Shown: one piece after another, positions 31,545 to 34,225 of the stretch
How positions within the stretch are numbered: position 1 is the stretch's first letter
Layout of the letters: every line of letters starts with the position of its first letter
Source of the DNA: CAZBWE01 sp964495465
GTDB taxonomy: Bacteria > Planctomycetota > Phycisphaerae > Sedimentisphaerales > Anaerobacaceae
NCBI GenBank assembly: GCA_964495465.1
Contig: CAZBWE010000017.1
Coordinates: 1 to 34,225, forward strand
Length of the DNA: 34,225 nt
Reading direction: 5' to 3'
Notes under the pieces: generated by a model
The model's database searches: none
Seen by the model: only the letters and a program-made list of their open reading frames with translations
Told to the model about the DNA's origin: nothing
Position numbers and translations under genes: made by a program

Positions 31545-33257
31545 ATGACTAATACGGATGATATTTCGATTGTGCTGTGTGGGCAGGCAGGCCAGGGTAT
31601 TCAGACTATTGAGTATGTATTAACGAGGGTCCTGAAACTTGCCGGTTTCAATGTCTTTGCAACGAAAGAGTATATGTCTCGGATCCGAGGCGGGACGAAT
31701 TCGACCGAAATAAGGGTATCTTCGAAGCCGGTCAGGTCTGTTGTCAATCGGATAGATGTTCTTATTCCGTTGGATAAAGATGCTCTCCAGCACGTGCAAA
31801 AGAGGATTTCACCCGAGACGATAATCCTGTCGGAGGCCGAAAATTTTGACGTAATTTCTGAGCAGGGCGGCTGTGTTTGCATCGAGGTGCCTTTTACCAA
31901 GATTGCCACGGATATTGGTGACAAGATTTATTCGAACATCGTGGCGGTTGGTGTGGTTGCTGGATTTTTGGGAGTCGATTTGCAGTTGGTGAATGATTAC
32001 ATCAGGAAGTATTTCTCTGGGAAATCCGATGATGTTGTAAGCAAGAATCTCGAGGCGGCAAAGGCTGGTCACAAACTTGGTTGTGATTTGACTGATTCGG
32101 GAAAGATTAAAATTGGTGTAAAACCGAATGCTAATGTTAAAGACCAGATTCTTTTAAGCGGCGCAGAGGCCGTGGCCTCAGGGGCAATAGCTGGCGGGTG
32201 CAATTTTATATCTTCATATCCGATGTCACCATCAACGGCTGTACTGGTTTTTCTTTCACAACACGCAAAAGAATTTAACATCATAGCAGAACAGGCGGAG
32301 GATGAAATTGCCGCGATTAATATGGCGATTGGCGCCTGGTATGCCGGTGCAAGGGCGATGGTTACGACCTCTGGTGGAGGTTTTGCGTTGATGGTGGAAG
32401 GATTGAGTCTTTCGGCGATGCTGGAATCGCCTGTTGTGATTCATCTTGGCCAACGGCCGGGACCGGCTACTGGGCTGCCCACCAGGACTGAGCAGAGTGA
32501 CCTTGAGCTTGCACTCTATGCCGGACACGGTGAATTTCCGAGGATAATTCTTGCTCCCGGGACACTTGAAGAGGCCTTTTCTCTGACTGGCAAGGCATTT
32601 GGTCTTGCTGATAAATATCAGGTGCCGGTCTTTGTGCTGACAGACCAGTATTTTCTGGATAGTTATTATAACACAGCACGATTCGACCTGTCGGATATAA
32701 AGGCCGAAAAGCACATAGTCAGAACCGAAAAAGAATATCGAAGGTTCGAGCTTACGGCAGATGGCATCTCACCTCGCGGTATCCCCGCTTTTGGTCAGGG
32801 GCTTGTTTGTGTTGATAGTGATGAGCATGATGAGCACGGCCACATCACAGAAGACCTCGACTTAAGGGTAAAGATGGTGGATAAACGCCTGAAGAAAGGT
32901 AATGCGCTGGTTAAAGATTCTATACCGCCTCAACTCGTCGGGCCGAAGAATTACAGGAAGCTGATAATATGTTGGGGCTCAACTTATAACATTGTGGATG
33001 AGGCGGTGAAGAATTTGGAAAGGGACGATATTGCTTTTCTTCATTTTAATCAGGTGCATCCTTTGCCTAAAGAGACCGAAAATTTTCTTAACAGAGCCGA
33101 AAGAACTATCATTGTTGAAAATAATGCTACAGGGCAGTTTGCAAAACAGGTTAAGCTTCACACGGGTATAGATATTGATAAGAAGGTTTTGAAGTATAAC
33201 GGCCTGAGTTTCACCGTTGAAGAGCTTGTCGAAAAGCTGAAAGCTTTTCTGGATTGA
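31545..33257 (+). CDS. korA: 2-oxoacid:ferredoxin oxidoreductase, gamma-alpha fusion subunit
   Basis: This 570-residue subunit of an enzyme couples oxidative decarboxylation of a 2-oxoacid to ferredoxin reduction. Residues 1-185 are the gamma domain ('LCGQAGQGIQTIEYVL', 'MSRIRGGTNSTEIRV'). Residues of about 195-570 are the alpha domain with 'FISSYPMSPSTAV', 'EQAEDEIAAINMAIGAWYAGA', 'TTSGGGFALMVEGLSLS' and 'QRPGPATGLPTRTEQSDL', which fits 2-oxoglutarate/2-oxoacid (Kor/Vor-like) members. The beta subunit gene follows directly. No separate ferredoxin-like delta subunit is present, normal for two-subunit forms. Substrate choice (2-oxoglutarate, pyruvate or branched-chain acids) is not settled by sequence. 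Confidence 0.92.
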   Translation: MTNTDDISIVLCGQAGQGIQTIEYVLTRVLKLAGFNVFATKEYMSRIRGGTNSTEIRVSSKPVRSVVNRIDVLIPLDKDALQHVQKRISPETIILSEAENFDVISEQGGCVCIEVPFTKIATDIGDKIYSNIVAVGVVAGFLGVDLQLVNDYIRKYFSGKSDDVVSKNLEAAKAGHKLGCDLTDSGKIKIGVKPNANVKDQILLSGAEAVASGAIAGGCNFISSYPMSPSTAVLVFLSQHAKEFNIIAEQAEDEIAAINMAIGAWYAGARAMVTTSGGGFALMVEGLSLSAMLESPVVIHLGQRPGPATGLPTRTEQSDLELALYAGHGEFPRIILAPGTLEEAFSLTGKAFGLADKYQVPVFVLTDQYFLDSYYNTARFDLSDIKAEKHIVRTEKEYRRFELTADGISPRGIPAFGQGLVCVDSDEHDEHGHITEDLDLRVKMVDKRLKKGNALVKDSIPPQLVGPKNYRKLIICWGSTYNIVDEAVKNLERDDIAFLHFNQVHPLPKETENFLNRAERTIIVENNATGQFAKQVKLHTGIDIDKKVLKYNGLSFTVEELVEKLKAFLD

Positions 33258-33265
33258 GAGAAGCG

Positions 33266-34135
33266 ATGAATATTAAAGAATTTGATATGGGTGAAATTGA
33301 TATTGCCTGGTGCCCGGGCTGCGGCAATTTTGGAATTCTCAACACGCTGAAAAAGGCCCTTTCCGAAATGGATATTGAGCCGACGAATTTGGTTCTTGTG
33401 TCGGGCATCGGCCAGGCGGCCAAGATTCCCCATTATTTTAAGACCAATATTTTTAACGGCCTTCACGGCCGGGCACTACCGGCAGCTACTGCCATAAAGG
33501 CGGCCAATCCGGCTCTAACGGTCATCGCCGAGAGTGGTGACGGCGATATGTACGGTGAAGGCGGCAACCATTTTATTCATACCATCCGGCGCAATCCTAA
33601 TATCGCCAACATTGTTCACAATAATATGGTCTATGGCCTGACAAAAGGACAGGCATCGCCGACGAGCCAATTAGGTTTCAAGACGCAGGTGCAGATAAAT
33701 GGTGTATTTCTTGAGCCGTTTAATCCAATCGCAGTAGCTATTGCGCTGGATGCAAGTTTTGTCGCAAGGGCCTTCGCCGGTGATATGGACAAGACAAAAG
33801 AGATATTGAAAAAGGCCATCACGCATAAAGGATACGCACTTGTTGATATATTCCAGCCGTGTGTCTCGTTTAATAAAATCAACACCTTTCAGTGGTTCAA
33901 GGAGCATACCTATTATCTGCGTGACTCTCATCAGGTTACCGATAGAAACAAGGCTTTCAAAAAAGCGATAGAAACTGAGAAGCTGCCGCTCGGAATATTC
34001 TATACCAATACGAGTAAGACAACTTTTGAAGAAAATATCGGCACATATAAAAAAGACAAAAGGCCGTTATACGAGCGTGAAGTGAATATCGAAAAGCTTC
34101 AGGATTTGCTCGAAAAATTTAAGACTTTGATTTGA
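33266..34135 (+). CDS. korB: 2-oxoacid:ferredoxin oxidoreductase, beta subunit
   Basis: This 289-residue TPP-binding subunit has 'WCPGCGNFGIL' (Cys16, Cys19), two of the cysteines for its [4Fe-4S] cluster, and the TPP/Mg motif 'GDGDMYGEGGNHFIHTIRRN' (91-110), followed by 'NNMVYGLTKGQASPTS'. Substrate-contact residues ('SGIGQAAKIPHYF', 'LHGRALPAATAIKAANP') are in place. I chose ATG 33266 because GAGAG lies upstream; TTG 33254 overlapping the korA stop is possible. It forms the enzyme with the gamma-alpha subunit. Confidence 0.93.
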   Translation: MNIKEFDMGEIDIAWCPGCGNFGILNTLKKALSEMDIEPTNLVLVSGIGQAAKIPHYFKTNIFNGLHGRALPAATAIKAANPALTVIAESGDGDMYGEGGNHFIHTIRRNPNIANIVHNNMVYGLTKGQASPTSQLGFKTQVQINGVFLEPFNPIAVAIALDASFVARAFAGDMDKTKEILKKAITHKGYALVDIFQPCVSFNKINTFQWFKEHTYYLRDSHQVTDRNKAFKKAIETEKLPLGIFYTNTSKTTFEENIGTYKKDKRPLYEREVNIEKLQDLLEKFKTLI

Positions 34136-34138
34136 TTA

Positions 34139-34225
34139 GTGCGTAAGCGTTTAATTAAAATAAAAGATATACTTGAAGCGCTTTATCTCAGGTATAACCA
34201 TCGAAATTGTATAAAGCCGGACCCG
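34139..34225 (+). CDS. TIGR02757 / DUF2400 family protein, 5' end only
   Basis: A GTG three bases after the korB stop opens 29 codons to the window edge. The product begins 'VRKRLIKIKDILEALYLRYN' and continues 'HRNCIKPDP', which looks like the start of TIGR02757/DUF2400 proteins (pattern LxxxLexLYxkYNxxxxixpDPl). The function of that family is not known to me. An in-frame stop lies just upstream, so GTG is the only start. The identification rests on a short N-terminus. Confidence 0.55.
   Translation, partial: MRKRLIKIKDILEALYLRYNHRNCIKPDP

Overview
The window looks like chromosomal DNA of a free-living, largely anaerobic Planctomycetota bacterium, most likely of the Phycisphaerae/Sedimentisphaerales type. 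This is an inference. It rests on Asn-Glu-Pro-rich linkers (DxNEP), an expanded type II secretin, a PilM/PilN-like GspL, a superoxide-reductase/rubrerythrin oxygen defence and a ferredoxin-linked 2-oxoacid oxidoreductase. No rRNA, tRNA, CRISPR array, insertion sequence or phage gene was found.

Layout. (1) 1-2110: a partial 3' end, a small DRR-repeat protein and a DUF2007-type protein on the minus strand, then a plus-strand gene for a 61-residue single-histone-fold protein (1358-1543). (2) 2111-6971: a glycogen/alpha-glucan module of a GT4/5-type glycosyltransferase, a GH57 glucanotransferase/amylase and a GDE-type debranching enzyme. (3) 7017-7649: an azoreductase-like flavoprotein on the minus strand, flanked on both sides by 7-bp-period degenerate repeats. 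(4) 8177-22506: a compact type II secretion (T2SS) cluster in the order gspE-F-G-H-I-J-K-L-M, a gspC-like gene, a small membrane-anchored protein, gspD and a secreted protein. The gspC-like protein, the small anchored protein and the secreted protein share a roughly 20-residue charged helical repeat built on 'MSxEEREklRaKMRE'. A strong terminator closes this block at 22574-22610. (5) 22695-24905: an N-terminally truncated redoxin, a minus-strand HEAT-repeat gene and an AT-rich gap of about 1.2 kb. (6) 24906-31497: a PerR-type regulator followed by rubrerythrin, desulfoferrodoxin, ferritin, a rubrerythrin-like protein, rubredoxin, glucose-6-phosphate dehydrogenase, a ZIP transporter, a small siroheme sulfite/nitrite reductase and another ferritin-like protein. 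(7) 31545-34135: the gamma-alpha fusion and beta subunits of a 2-oxoacid:ferredoxin oxidoreductase. The first 29 codons of a TIGR02757/DUF2400 gene run off the right end.

How the parts work together. The T2SS block encodes the ATPase, platform, five pseudopilins, the L/M/C inner-membrane assembly and a very long secretin with six N-domain repeats. The prepilin peptidase (GspO) must lie elsewhere. The stress block forms a reductive oxygen and peroxide defence: superoxide reductase makes peroxide, rubrerythrin removes it using electrons from rubredoxin, and ferritins store the iron. PerR carries all five expected regulatory metal ligands, and a consensus promoter whose -10 box lies inside a perfect palindrome sits about 295 bp upstream. 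Zwf and the 2-oxoacid oxidoreductase could supply reductant.

Most notable for follow-up are the EER-repeat proteins embedded in the T2SS cluster, the bacterial histone, the expanded secretin and the dispersed heptameric intergenic repeats.
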